Below are positions 1 through 8,803 of a stretch of 64,000 bases of DNA, one piece after another; the first letter of the stretch is position 1, and every line of letters starts with the position of its first letter. The translations under genes were made by a program, and so were the position numbers. This DNA comes from Rosistilla carotiformis. GTDB taxonomy: Bacteria; Planctomycetota; Planctomycetia; Pirellulales; Pirellulaceae. Where the stretch lies: NCBI RefSeq assembly GCF_007753095.1, contig NZ_CP036348.1:1054001-1118000 (forward strand), given 5' to 3'. The notes under the pieces were generated by a model. That model ran no database searches. It was not told the DNA's origin and worked only from the letters and a program-made list of their open reading frames with translations.

Positions 1-1
1 G

Positions 2-1162
2 TTGGACGCTTGGCGGCGTTATCGATCACTGACGTTCATCGGTCCGGCGGGAGAAGTCTGTCCGTTTGCGGGCTCGCGTTGGTTGCCCGCTCCGCTGCAT
101 CTGATGAAGGCTTTTTCGGGCTTAAGCTACCTGTCGCAAGACCTTCGCAAAACGATCGCTCAGGGAATTTGGAAGTTGATGCGTCTGCGTCCGGAAGACC
201 AAGCGAACTGGCCGACGATGCAGGATTGGTTGACCGCTGCGGGGCAATCCGAAGCGGCGATCCGGGAATTTTGGGACGTGATTTTGGTCAGCGCCCTCGG
301 GGAGGCGACCGATCGCGTCGCTGTCGCTCCGGCGCGGAAGGTCTTGGTTGACGGCTTCCTTTCGCACCGCGATGCTGGCGACGTCTGGGTGCCTCAGTTG
401 CCTCTTTCGGTCTTGTTTGGTCAACGCTTGCCCGACGACTTAACCCGGCGCGGCGTCGAGATCCGATTGTCGGCGCGGGCGGTCGGGATCGAGAGTCACG
501 GCGGACGCGCGACCGGCGTGCGGTTGAGCGATGGCTCGACGATCGCCGCAGATTATCTGCTGATCGCGACGCCGTGGCATCAATTGCAAAACGTTTTAGG
601 TGATGCCAGCGATGCGGTCGACGATGGCGACGCGATCGCATCGATCCCCGCCTCGCCGATCACGGGGATCCATTTGTGGTGCGACCGGACGCTGACCGAT
701 GCGGATCACTTAGCCTTTGTCGGCCGCACGATCCAGTGGTTGTTTCGTCCCACGTTTGCAAGCGATCAACCGGGTAGGATCTATCATCAAATCGTGATCA
801 GTGGATCGCGCGACTTGCCGCCGCGGCAACAACTGTTGGACCAAGTCGTCGGCGAACTTCGCGAATTGCTGCCCGCAGCCCGCGAGGCAAACGTTGTCGC
901 TTCGCGGATCGTGACCGATCCCAAATCGGTCTACTCGGTTTCGCTGGCGACTGAAAAACGTCGGCCCGCCGCGACAACACGGTTACCCAACCTGTGGCTT
1001 GCTGGCGACTGGACCGCCACCGGTTGGCCCGCGACGATGGAATCGGCCGTGATCAGCGGCTATCGCGCGGCCGACCAGATCGCCGACAACTTGGGGCGGT
1101 CGAGCGGGAATGAGCGGCCGGCGTTGGCGAAATCGTGGCTCGCCCGGTTGTTGGTTCGTTAG
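2..1162 (+). CDS. hpnE: Hydroxysqualene dehydroxylase (HpnE-like), 5'-truncated by window edge
   Basis: C-terminal 386 residues of an FAD-dependent amine-oxidase-fold protein. The family (HpnE) reduces hydroxysqualene to squalene in the three-enzyme HpnCDE route that feeds hopanoid synthesis. Visible features are a substrate-domain middle section and the C-terminal FAD-binding segment with LWLAGDWTATGWPATMESA near residues 329-347, typical of phytoene desaturase and HpnE relatives. The N-terminal Rossmann GxGxxG lies left of the window, so the first visible codon is not the start. hpnC and hpnD would be expected upstream but cannot be seen. A generic carotenoid-type desaturase is the alternative; the tryptophan-rich FAD motif and size favour HpnE. 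Confidence 0.8.
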   Translation: MDAWRRYRSLTFIGPAGEVCPFAGSRWLPAPLHLMKAFSGLSYLSQDLRKTIAQGIWKLMRLRPEDQANWPTMQDWLTAAGQSEAAIREFWDVILVSALGEATDRVAVAPARKVLVDGFLSHRDAGDVWVPQLPLSVLFGQRLPDDLTRRGVEIRLSARAVGIESHGGRATGVRLSDGSTIAADYLLIATPWHQLQNVLGDASDAVDDGDAIASIPASPITGIHLWCDRTLTDADHLAFVGRTIQWLFRPTFASDQPGRIYHQIVISGSRDLPPRQQLLDQVVGELRELLPAAREANVVASRIVTDPKSVYSVSLATEKRRPAATTRLPNLWLAGDWTATGWPATMESAVISGYRAADQIADNLGRSSGNERPALAKSWLARLLVR

Positions 1163-1672
1163 GTGCAGTGGGCCAGAAACCGCAGGACATTGCTCTCGCG
1201 GTTGAACAAAGCCCCCCGCATCGTGGTCGCGGCTTCGTTTAACCGCGTGCCCCGCGTGCTGCGCGGCGATCGCGTAACGACCGACACCGTCGGGCCTGGC
1301 GTTGCCCCGACGGTCAAACGATCGGAACGCGACTTTCGCCAACTCTTAGCATTCCAGCGTCGATACAATGGACCCCGGGGATACTTCGTCACGAAAAAAA
1401 TTCGCTGACTTGTTCCCCATTAAACCGAGCGGATTGGCTGCAGTGGCGGCATGGTTGCCGGTGGGGTTGTTGCAGGGGGAGGTATCGCGTCCTTGGATGG
1501 CTTGCCCCCTCGACGGCCACTCAATCTGAGGTAAATTCTTGAGCAAACGTAACGGCCTTGCCGCTTCGGGGCAGCAGGCGATTTCGTTGCGTTGCTCGCT
1601 TTCCCCTACACGATCGCTTCAACGCGGCGTGCTACCCCAGCACGTAGACAACTGAGACAAAGGAAGTCAGCA
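1163..1672. other. Non-coding gap before hppA
   Basis: About 510 bases without a convincing gene. It holds the hairpin at 1286-1314. No riboswitch or clear promoter pair was recognised. The pyrophosphatase frame stays open upstream to 1592, but the Shine-Dalgarno site and the first membrane helix point to the start at 1673. Confidence 0.5.
1286..1314 (+). terminator. Possible hairpin terminator after hpnE
   Basis: A perfect 9-bp stem (ACCGTCGGG paired with CCCGACGGT) with an 11-nt loop lies about 120 bases after the hpnE stop. No T-run follows, so it could instead be a structural repeat or a Rho-independent end of weak form. Confidence 0.3.
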
Positions 1673-4153
1673 ATGAACGCAGGCATTGTATGGTTGGTTT
1701 GTTTTGCATCGGCCATCGCAGCCCTGGTTTGGGCTCGCCGCTTTTACAAGGCGATGATGGAGGCGGACGAAGGAACCGATCTGATGCGAGAAATCGCAGA
1801 GAGCGTTCGCCAGGGGGCCGATGCCTATCTGAAGCAACAGTACCGGTGGGTCACGATCGTCTTTATTGTTGTCGCGGCGCTGTTGTCGGTGGCGGCGTAT
1901 GGCTTCGGTTTGCAGAGCGGTTTTGTGCCGATCGCGTTTGTCACCGGCGGCTTCTTCTCCGGGCTGTGCGGTTGGTTTGGGATGAAGACGGCGACGCAGG
2001 CGAGCAGCCGGACCGCCGCCGCGGCTCGACATTCCCTGGACCAAGGCTTGCAGATCGCTTTTCGCAGCGGTGCGGTGATGGGGCTGACCGTCGTCGGGAT
2101 GGGGCTGATCTATATCACCGTCTGGTTTGCGATCCTGTATTGGATCTGTCCGATGTTGGGGCATCCCCTGTCGCTGCAACAGATCTCGATCGCGATGCTC
2201 AGCTTCGGGATGGGAGCCAGTGCCCAAGCGCTGTTCGCTCGCGTCGGCGGCGGCATCTTCACGAAAGCTGCCGATGTCGGAGCCGACCTCGTGGGCAAAG
2301 TCGAATCGGACATGCGAGAGGATTCGCCGCAGAATCCGGCCACGATCGCCGATAACGTCGGCGACAACGTAGGCGACGTCGCGGGGATGGGAGCGGATCT
2401 GTACGAATCGTATTGCGGTTCGATCTTGGCAGCGTCGGCGCTGGGTGTGGCGGCGATGAGCAATCCGGCGCTGATGCCCGAAGGCGTCTCGGTCGAGTCG
2501 GCCCAGTTAGACGCGATGTTGTTGCCGATGGCGATCTCTGGCGTTGGGATCCTGTTGTCGATCGCTGGCATCTATCGCGTTCGGACCGGCGAAAACACTT
2601 CACAGACACAACTGCTGCACGCGTTGGCTCGCGGTATCAATTTCTCAGCCGCCTTGGTCGTCGTCGCGGCGGTGTTGGTCAGTCTGTGGCTGATGCCTCG
2701 TATTCCCGGCACGATGCTGTGGGGCGTGTTGCCCGGCGTGGCGGTCAGCATCATCGTTGGGCTGGGAGCTGGATGGTTGATCGGCAAGTGGACCGAATAC
2801 GCGACCAGCGACGAACAGCAACCGACGCGGAAGCTAGCCGAACAAGCGGAGACCGGGCCGGCGACGCTGATCATCTGCGGCATCGCCGACGGCATGATGA
2901 GCGTTTGGGTGCCGGTGATCATCGTTTGTGCTGCGACGCTGGCCGCGTACGGCTTCGCCTGCGGCGGTCACTTCAACAACTTTCAATACTTCCCGCTGGG
3001 CCTCTACGGCGTTGGCATCGCCGCGGTCGGGATGCTCAGCACGCTCGGGATCACGCTGGCGACCGACGCCTACGGACCGATCGCCGATAATGCTGGCGGC
3101 AACGCGGAGATGGCGGGGCTGGAAGAAACCGTTCGCCAACGGACCGACGCGTTGGACAGCTTGGGCAACACGACGGCGGCCACCGGTAAAGGCTTTGCGA
3201 TCGGTTCGGCAGCCCTCACCGCGTTGGCGTTGTTGGCGGCGTATGTCGAAGGAGTCCGCGACGGCTTTGATCGCTGGGCGACGGCGGAGGTGGTCCAGAT
3301 CGATGAAGATGGTCTTTATAAGATCGCACCGTCGTTTGCACTCGAAAAAGCTGGCGACGAGATCACCCCGCTGCTGTTGATGCCAACCACATCGCTCGAT
3401 CCGACGTCGTTGGACGGCTGGAATGCGATCGACACGTCGGCGGGGCCGGCGCGGATCGACGCGGCGGTAGTCTCGCAAATCGAAAACGGTGCCCCTCTGC
3501 TCGCGTCGACTCAGGAAAACCTGATCTCCACGCGAACCGCGACGATCCGCGACTTCATGCGTTATTACGACGGGTCGCTGATGAATCCGCGCGTCCTGGT
3601 CGGGATGTTCATGGGGGCGATGGCGACGTTCCTGTTCTGTGCGATGACGATGAAAGCTGTCGGCCGCGCCGCGCAAGGCATGGTCCTGGAAGTCCGCCGT
3701 CAATTGAAAGAGAACCCGGGGATCAAGACGGGCGAAGTCAAACCCGATTACCAGCGGCCGGTGGAGATCAGCACCAAAGCGGCGCAGCGCGAGATGGTGT
3801 TGCCCAGTCTGATCGGGCTGTTGCTGCCGATCGCGATCGGATTGGTGTTGGGCGTAGCAGGGGTGATCGGTCTGTTAGCGGGATGTTTGACCAGCGGGTT
3901 CTGCCTGGCGATCTTCATGTCCAACGCTGGCGGTTCATGGGATAACGCCAAGAAATACATCGAGAGTGGTGCGCATGGCGGCAAGGGGAGCGAGGCGCAC
4001 AAAGCGGCAGTTGTTGGCGATACCGTCGGCGATCCGTTCAAAGATACCAGCGGCCCCAGCCTGAACATCCTGATCAAATTGATGAGCATGGTCAGCGTTG
4101 TCGTCGCCGGCCTCGTCGTCCGCTTCAGCCTGGTCGCGATGGGCATTCTGTAG
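1673..4153 (+). CDS. hppA: K+-dependent, Na+-type membrane pyrophosphatase
   Basis: An 826-residue integral membrane protein that couples pyrophosphate hydrolysis to cation export. Catalytic signatures are [11 protein letters not shown] near 198-208, the Asp-rich stretch [12 protein letters not shown] near 226-237, and the C-terminal [15 protein letters not shown]. The [10 protein letters not shown] motif at 498-507 has Ala502 and Gly505, the pair seen in K+-dependent enzymes (K+-independent ones have Lys/Thr). Glu245 in GADLYESY matches the Na+-pump glutamate of the Thermotoga enzyme (Glu246), so Na+ transport is inferred. Start chosen at ATG 1673, 7-8 bases after AAAGGAAG; the next residues form the first helix. 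Odd: about 90-115 extra residues (about 525-640) sit between two C-terminal helices, making it longer than the usual ~700. Confidence 0.93.
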   Translation: MNAGIVWLVCFASAIAALVWARRFYKAMMEADEGTDLMREIAESVRQGADAYLKQQYRWVTIVFIVVAALLSVAAYGFGLQSGFVPIAFVTGGFFSGLCGWFGMKTATQASSRTAAAARHSLDQGLQIAFRSGAVMGLTVVGMGLIYITVWFAILYWICPMLGHPLSLQQISIAMLSFGMGASAQALFARVGGGIFTKAADVGADLVGKVESDMREDSPQNPATIADNVGDNVGDVAGMGADLYESYCGSILAASALGVAAMSNPALMPEGVSVESAQLDAMLLPMAISGVGILLSIAGIYRVRTGENTSQTQLLHALARGINFSAALVVVAAVLVSLWLMPRIPGTMLWGVLPGVAVSIIVGLGAGWLIGKWTEYATSDEQQPTRKLAEQAETGPATLIICGIADGMMSVWVPVIIVCAATLAAYGFACGGHFNNFQYFPLGLYGVGIAAVGMLSTLGITLATDAYGPIADNAGGNAEMAGLEETVRQRTDALDSLGNTTAATGKGFAIGSAALTALALLAAYVEGVRDGFDRWATAEVVQIDEDGLYKIAPSFALEKAGDEITPLLLMPTTSLDPTSLDGWNAIDTSAGPARIDAAVVSQIENGAPLLASTQENLISTRTATIRDFMRYYDGSLMNPRVLVGMFMGAMATFLFCAMTMKAVGRAAQGMVLEVRRQLKENPGIKTGEVKPDYQRPVEISTKAAQREMVLPSLIGLLLPIAIGLVLGVAGVIGLLAGCLTSGFCLAIFMSNAGGSWDNAKKYIESGAHGGKGSEAHKAAVVGDTVGDPFKDTSGPSLNILIKLMSMVSVVVAGLVVRFSLVAMGIL

Positions 4154-4182
4154 CGTGCTTGGTGAGAAGCGTATTTCAATTC

Positions 4183-4237
4183 GCAAGCAGGGCTTTCGAT
4201 CGCATCTCGTTGCCACACAGGCAGCGGCCCTGCTTGC
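4183..4237 (+). terminator. Possible stem-loop after hppA
   Basis: GCAAGCAGGGC at 4183-4193 pairs exactly with GCCCTGCTTGC at 4227-4237, with outer GGTGAG/CTCACC partly extending the structure. The loop is 33 nt and no T-run follows. It may be an mRNA 3'-end structure or a repeat remnant. Confidence 0.3.
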
Positions 4238-4322
4238 TCACCCCGGCTTATAGCTCCCGATTCTCAATCGTGTTACGCTTGGGCTTCTCTGCATCGCTCC
4301 ACCTACCCCAGAGAGTCACGTC

Positions 4323-4847
4323 GTGGCCGAACGTATCGTTTTTGAAGGTATCCGGTTTAATGTCCATGAGATTGATGTGCCGACGGCTGACGGTAGCCCA
4401 ATCAAGCGGCATGTCGCTCGACATCCCGGCGCGGTGGTGATCGCGCCGCTGTTGGACAACGATCGCGTCGTGTTGATTCAAAACACGCGAGCCACCGTTG
4501 GCAAGACGTTGATGGAGTTGCCCGCCGGGACACGTGAACCCAACGAAACTGCCGAAGTCACAGCGGCTCGCGAATTGATCGAAGAGACCGGATATCGCGC
4601 CGGCAAACTGACGCGGGCTCTCCAGTTCTACGCTTCGCCAGGGATCACCGACGAATTGATGCATCTGTTTATCGCCGAGGATCTGACCGAAGGGGATCAT
4701 GCGCGAGAAGCGGGCGAAGCGATCGTGAACCGGATCACCACCTGGGCGGAGATCGACGCGATGATCGATCGCGGCGAATTCGAAGATGGCAAAACGCTGA
4801 CCGGCCTGCTGTGGGTTCGCCGTTGGCTGGACCGCCAAAACCGCTAA
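4323..4847 (+). CDS. NUDIX hydrolase, ADP-ribose pyrophosphatase type
   Basis: A 174-residue protein with a complete Nudix box (G-x5-E-x7-RE-U-x-EE-x-G-U) at about residues 59-81, beginning GTREPNE and ending EETGY. The N-terminal beta segment, the LMELPAG lead-in and the ASPGITDELMHLF stretch after the box are typical of the NudF/ADP-ribose diphosphatase subfamily, which splits ADP-ribose to AMP and ribose-5-phosphate in the cytoplasm. The start is GTG at 4323; no ATG fits better. Substrate is inferred from subfamily resemblance; other nucleoside diphosphate sugars are possible. Confidence 0.85.
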   Translation: MAERIVFEGIRFNVHEIDVPTADGSPIKRHVARHPGAVVIAPLLDNDRVVLIQNTRATVGKTLMELPAGTREPNETAEVTAARELIEETGYRAGKLTRALQFYASPGITDELMHLFIAEDLTEGDHAREAGEAIVNRITTWAEIDAMIDRGEFEDGKTLTGLLWVRRWLDRQNR

Positions 4848-4903
4848 CTGCACCTCTTGTCGACGCCTTTCTTTTCTGAACACCTCGCCTCTCATAAGTC
4901 ATC

Positions 4904-6037
4904 ATGCAAACCACCACGCTGTTAGCCGGAATCCCCGCCGAAAACGCCTCGCTGTTTCACCGCATGCCGTTGTCCGTCGGCGATCCCGCGGCTTGGATCC
5001 AAGTCGATGGTGAGACGACGGTGATCGTGCGCGACATCGAAGTCGACCGCGCGCGGCGACAACTGACTGCCAACCATTTCGGTTCGCCCGGCGAATACGC
5101 TCCCGCTGGTGGGCTGAGTCCCGATCGCGCGACCGCGACGGCTCAAGCAGTTGCCGAGTTCTTGGCTCGCAAAAAGATCGCATCGATTCAAACCGATCGC
5201 ACGCTGCCGTTCATCTTCGCTTGGCACATCCAACAAGCGGGAATCGAGATCGCCTACAACGCCGACCTGGGCGTGATCGATCGCCGCAGCAAGAGCGACC
5301 GCGAACTGGAATGTTTGCAAACGGCTCAAGAGATGACGCAGCGGGCGATGGAATTGGCGTGCCGCACGATCGCCGCAAGCACCGCCAATGCCAGCGGCCA
5401 ATTGGTGCACGAAGGGGAATTGTTGACCAGCGAACGCGTCAAAGCGATCGCCGCGCAGTTCTTTCTCGAGCACAACTTTGCCATGGAACATGGATCGATC
5501 GTCGCGACAGCTCCCGAAGTCGCCGACTGTCACCACGCCGGCGCGGGGCCGCTGAGAACCGAGGTGCCGATCGTCGTCGATCTGTTCCCGCGCGATTTGT
5601 CCAGCCGCTACTGGGGCGATTGCACGCGGACTGTCGTTCACGGGCAAGCGTCCGAAGAGGTCAAGCAGATGCACGCGGCGGTGGTTCAGGCCAAAGCCGC
5701 TGCGACGGCTGCGCTGCGAGTGGGAAACACCGGCGACGCGGTGCACCAAGCGTCGACCGACGTCTTGCTCGACCGCGGCTATCCGCTGTCGCGCGGCACG
5801 GTCACCGACCATCCATCGATTCAACACGGCACCGGGCACGGGATCGGGCTGGAGATTCACGAACCGATTCTGTTGGACGACGGCGGCCCTGAGATTCTGC
5901 CGAATGAAGTCCTGACGATCGAGCCCGGTTTGTATGGTCGCAACGTCGGCGGTGTCCGTGTGGAGGACATGGTTGCCGCGACCACCGACGGCCCGGTCGT
6001 CTTCGGCACCTTGCATCAAGGACTCGATTGGAAGTGA
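4904..6037 (+). CDS. M24 family Xaa-Pro aminopeptidase-like metallopeptidase
   Basis: A 377-residue pita-bread-fold peptidase that would remove N-terminal residues ahead of proline using two metal ions. The five metal ligands of the family are visible in order: Asp in VVDLFPRD, Asp in GDCTRTV, His in GTGHGIGLEIHE, Glu in TIEPGLY and Glu in GVRVEDM. The N-terminal 130 residues form the creatinase-like domain. It lies 56 bases after the NUDIX gene on the same strand, so co-transcription is possible. Prolidase activity cannot be excluded from sequence alone. Confidence 0.88.
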   Translation: MQTTTLLAGIPAENASLFHRMPLSVGDPAAWIQVDGETTVIVRDIEVDRARRQLTANHFGSPGEYAPAGGLSPDRATATAQAVAEFLARKKIASIQTDRTLPFIFAWHIQQAGIEIAYNADLGVIDRRSKSDRELECLQTAQEMTQRAMELACRTIAASTANASGQLVHEGELLTSERVKAIAAQFFLEHNFAMEHGSIVATAPEVADCHHAGAGPLRTEVPIVVDLFPRDLSSRYWGDCTRTVVHGQASEEVKQMHAAVVQAKAAATAALRVGNTGDAVHQASTDVLLDRGYPLSRGTVTDHPSIQHGTGHGIGLEIHEPILLDDGGPEILPNEVLTIEPGLYGRNVGGVRVEDMVAATTDGPVVFGTLHQGLDWK

Positions 6038-6124
6038 CCGCGGCGAGCAATTAGAATGTTCCACGGCATCGTTGTTCGTCTGCCAATCGCCAAGCTTTTG
6101 TCTGCCTTTCCAGGACCTTTGCGC

Positions 6125-6796
6125 ATGTCACCTCGCTATCTTTCCGCAGCAGTCGTGCTGCTTGTCGTCGGCTTCACCTCCATCGCATCGGCTCAGCGCG
6201 GAGGCCGCGGTGTGCGTCCGACAGGCGATTCCTCCGTCACCGATCCCGAACTGCTGGGGCTGCACAAGGAGTTCGTTTCCAAGGCGGAGAAACTGGCGGC
6301 GGAATACGAACGCAAGAAGAACCTCGACGGAGCCCGCGAGGTTTACGAATCGATGACCCGTTTGATTCCCGAATACGAAGCCGCTCAATTGGGGCTGAAA
6401 CGAATCTTGAACGCTCAATCGACCCAAGATCGCAAGGTGGTCGAGGTCCAAGCGAATCGCGACTGGCAGGATACGCAGATCATCATTGTCAAAGGGAACC
6501 CGGTCCACATCGAAGCCAAAGGAACTTGGATTGTCGTCAACGAGACCGACGCCGATGGCCTGGTGATTCCCAAAGAGATGGATCCGAAGAACAACAAGAT
6601 CAAACTGGGGACGCTGATCGGGATGATCGTCAGCCAGCCCGACGTCAGCAAATTAAAGCCGTTCCCGATCGGCAACGGGACCGATTTTATCGCTCCCGAA
6701 ACGGGCAGGTTGGTGCTGCGGATGTTCGACGTCGAACCGCGCGACAACAAAGGAAGCATGTCGGTGCTGGTGCAAAGCACCTTCGGCCGCCCGTAG
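6125..6796 (+). CDS. Secreted hypothetical protein with C-terminal lectin-like beta-sandwich
   Basis: Predicted 223 residues beginning MSPRYLSAAVVLLVVGF, a clear signal peptide ending near ASAQ. A short helical, tetratricopeptide-like section (about 40-85, AAEYERKKNLDGAREVYES) precedes a beta-rich domain starting VEVQANRDWQDT and containing IEAKGTWIV. That domain resembles the PA-IL-like (LecA-type) fold and is also seen at the end of the zinc peptidase at 39670-40983. The frame is open back to 6056, but the signal peptide supports ATG 6125. Function is unknown; a cell-surface or sugar-binding role is a guess. Confidence 0.7.
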   Translation: MSPRYLSAAVVLLVVGFTSIASAQRGGRGVRPTGDSSVTDPELLGLHKEFVSKAEKLAAEYERKKNLDGAREVYESMTRLIPEYEAAQLGLKRILNAQSTQDRKVVEVQANRDWQDTQIIIVKGNPVHIEAKGTWIVVNETDADGLVIPKEMDPKNNKIKLGTLIGMIVSQPDVSKLKPFPIGNGTDFIAPETGRLVLRMFDVEPRDNKGSMSVLVQSTFGRP

Positions 6797-6818
6797 GGCC
6801 GGCATCCACATGCCACCT

Positions 6819-6948
6819 CGTTTAACGAAGGAGCCTCGGACCGTGGAAAAAAATTAGCGGCGGGACGTAGTGGACGAGGTTACGAGTCCCAGCGATTGGG
6901 TCTGATGCAAAAGGACTCGTAGCCTCGTCCACTACGCTTCGTTAAACG
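6819..6948 (+). repeat. MITE-like element, copy 1 (130 bp, 12-bp terminal inverted repeats)
   Basis: The element is bounded by CGTTTAACGAAG (6819-6830) and its exact reverse complement CTTCGTTAAACG (6937-6948). Inside are further inverted arms, CGTAGTGGACGAGGTTACGA against TCGTAGCCTCGTCCACTACG. A second copy, in the opposite orientation, lies at 24174-24302. It has no coding capacity, so if mobile it depends on a transposase elsewhere. Confidence 0.75.
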
Positions 6949-6961
6949 ATTGGGGCGTCGT

Positions 6962-8710
6962 TTAGCTTTTCGGTGCTTGGGTTTCCGCTTCGGCAGCCTT
7001 CGCGGTTTCCGAGACTGGTTCGCCCCAGCCCGGTTCAAACGTTTTGCTGCACGCGGTGCAGACGACTTCGGTTGCCAAGCAGGTGTCGGCGATCGGTTGT
7101 TTGGCCTGGCAGTGATCGCACTGCACTTCGACGTTCATCGGCAGCTTGCCCAATGCGTCGAGCTGTTCGTCGGAGAGATCGGGGATCTCGATATCTTCGG
7201 GAGCGATCGTGACCAGCAGTCCACGTGTGATCTCCTGGATTCCGGCCAGCCGATTTGCCAGCCGGCGGACCGTGCGTTCGAAGGCGTTCCGGGCGGTCCG
7301 GCCGTTGCCGAAGTGACGGTCTCGCGTGGCGTATAAGAAGGTCAGCCCATGCAGCACGCGACGTCGGGTTTCGCTGGGCAGTTCGTACTTCGCCTTGCCA
7401 CACATCAAGCCGAAGATGCGACTCAATTCGCCCGGCGTGTAATCGATGAACTCCATCGTCGTGCCGACCCGTGAACTGAGCCCGGGGTTGGACCGGATCA
7501 TCGTGTTCATTTCGTTGGGATATCCGGCCAAGATCACGACCAATCGATCGCGTTGATCCTCCATCCGTTTCAGCAGCGTTTGGATCGCTTCACGGCCGTA
7601 TTGATCCTGCCCGCTGGCATCGATCAGCGTGTACGCCTCGTCGATAAACAGCACGCCGTCGAGCGCTTCGTCGATCTTGGCGTTGGTCTTGGGTCCGGTC
7701 TGCCCCGCGTATTCGGCGACCAATCCACTGCGGTCGGTCTCCGCCAATTGGCCTTTGTCCAACACGCCAAGAGCTCCAAAAATGTCGGCGATGATCCGAG
7801 CGACGGTCGTCTTGCCCGTTCCCGGATTACCGACAAACGACATGTGCAGGCTCGGTTCGGTCGTCGGCAGCCCCTCGGCGACGCGGCGTGCTTCCATCTT
7901 CAAAAAGTTCGTCAGCGTGGAGACTTGCTCTTTGATGTTCTCCAATCCGATCAACTCGTTCAGCTTCGCCAGCGACTTCTGCAACCGCTCCTCGGGCGAT
8001 AGCTGAGGTTCCGGTTCGGCAGCCGGCTCGGTCGTCGTGGGCCCGGCCTGCGCAGAAGCCGTCGGCGCTGGCGATGCCTGTCGCAGCGGAGGCTCTGGAT
8101 TCTTGCGCAGCCGCTGCGAGTCCTCACCGACTTTGCGAACCACCTCGCGCTCGGTTCGACTGTCGCCAGCAAAATGAGCTTCGGTTTGCGCCGCCGCTTG
8201 ATCGAGATCGGCTTGCAACTGACGCAGCCGCGCCGCGTCGGCGGTACCGATCAAACCGTCCGCTTTGGCGACGATGTTCGCCATCCGGATCGCCAGTGCC
8301 ATGACTTCGCCCCAGCGATCGCGCAGCGGCGGTAGGACGATAAAGGGTTGGATCAGGTCGTGCCACTCGAAGTTCTCGGCTTCATCCAACAGCCACTCGA
8401 CCGCCTCACGCAGCTGTGCCCCCATGATCGGTTTGCCCCACAGATGCGTCAGCAGCACGCGTCCCAATTGACGCTGTTCGATCAGGTTGGCCGCTTGGCT
8501 GGACGCTCCGACGGCGAAGACTTTCATGATGAAGCCACTGTGCAGGTCGTCCATCTGGCTGACGAAATCGGTCTCGCCGCCGTCGAGCATCCAGGCGTCG
8601 TGGTCGACGATCTGACGACCGCTGCTGATGAACAGGTCGCGCGTCTGTTGCAAGGCTTCGCGGTAGGTGCGGATCGAAGCCAATATGGCGTCGTCGTTGG
8701 GAGTGTCCAT
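6962..8710 (-). CDS. CbbX/SpoVK-like AAA+ ATPase with C-terminal zinc ribbon
   Basis: 582 residues. The N-terminal 180 residues are helical, resembling a TerB-type domain, followed by a Pro/Ala-rich linker (about 205-240). The AAA+ domain carries Walker A GNPGTGKT at 294-301, Walker B LFIDEAY, and arginine-finger-like residues downstream. Near the C-terminus four cysteines (CDHC and CTAC) form a likely zinc ribbon. The family remodels protein complexes such as Rubisco (CbbX), but no carbon-fixation gene is nearby, so the partner is unknown. Start taken at the ATG encoding MDTPNDD. It is divergent from the transporter at 8804, sharing a 93-base promoter region. Confidence 0.85.
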   Translation of the reverse strand: MDTPNDDAILASIRTYREALQQTRDLFISSGRQIVDHDAWMLDGGETDFVSQMDDLHSGFIMKVFAVGASSQAANLIEQRQLGRVLLTHLWGKPIMGAQLREAVEWLLDEAENFEWHDLIQPFIVLPPLRDRWGEVMALAIRMANIVAKADGLIGTADAARLRQLQADLDQAAAQTEAHFAGDSRTEREVVRKVGEDSQRLRKNPEPPLRQASPAPTASAQAGPTTTEPAAEPEPQLSPEERLQKSLAKLNELIGLENIKEQVSTLTNFLKMEARRVAEGLPTTEPSLHMSFVGNPGTGKTTVARIIADIFGALGVLDKGQLAETDRSGLVAEYAGQTGPKTNAKIDEALDGVLFIDEAYTLIDASGQDQYGREAIQTLLKRMEDQRDRLVVILAGYPNEMNTMIRSNPGLSSRVGTTMEFIDYTPGELSRIFGLMCGKAKYELPSETRRRVLHGLTFLYATRDRHFGNGRTARNAFERTVRRLANRLAGIQEITRGLLVTIAPEDIEIPDLSDEQLDALGKLPMNVEVQCDHCQAKQPIADTCLATEVVCTACSKTFEPGWGEPVSETAKAAEAETQAPKS

Positions 8711-8803
8711 TGCCTGAGGTCCAATTGATATGCGGTGATACAAACGCCAGCGTCTCGCTAGAATATCAGCATTTGCATTGGCGTGGAATCAACCGGGGAC
8801 AGC

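Noticed and set aside
1592-1672. N-terminal extension of the pyrophosphatase
   Set aside because: Arg-rich and unlike family N-termini; a good Shine-Dalgarno site and the first helix support ATG 1673.
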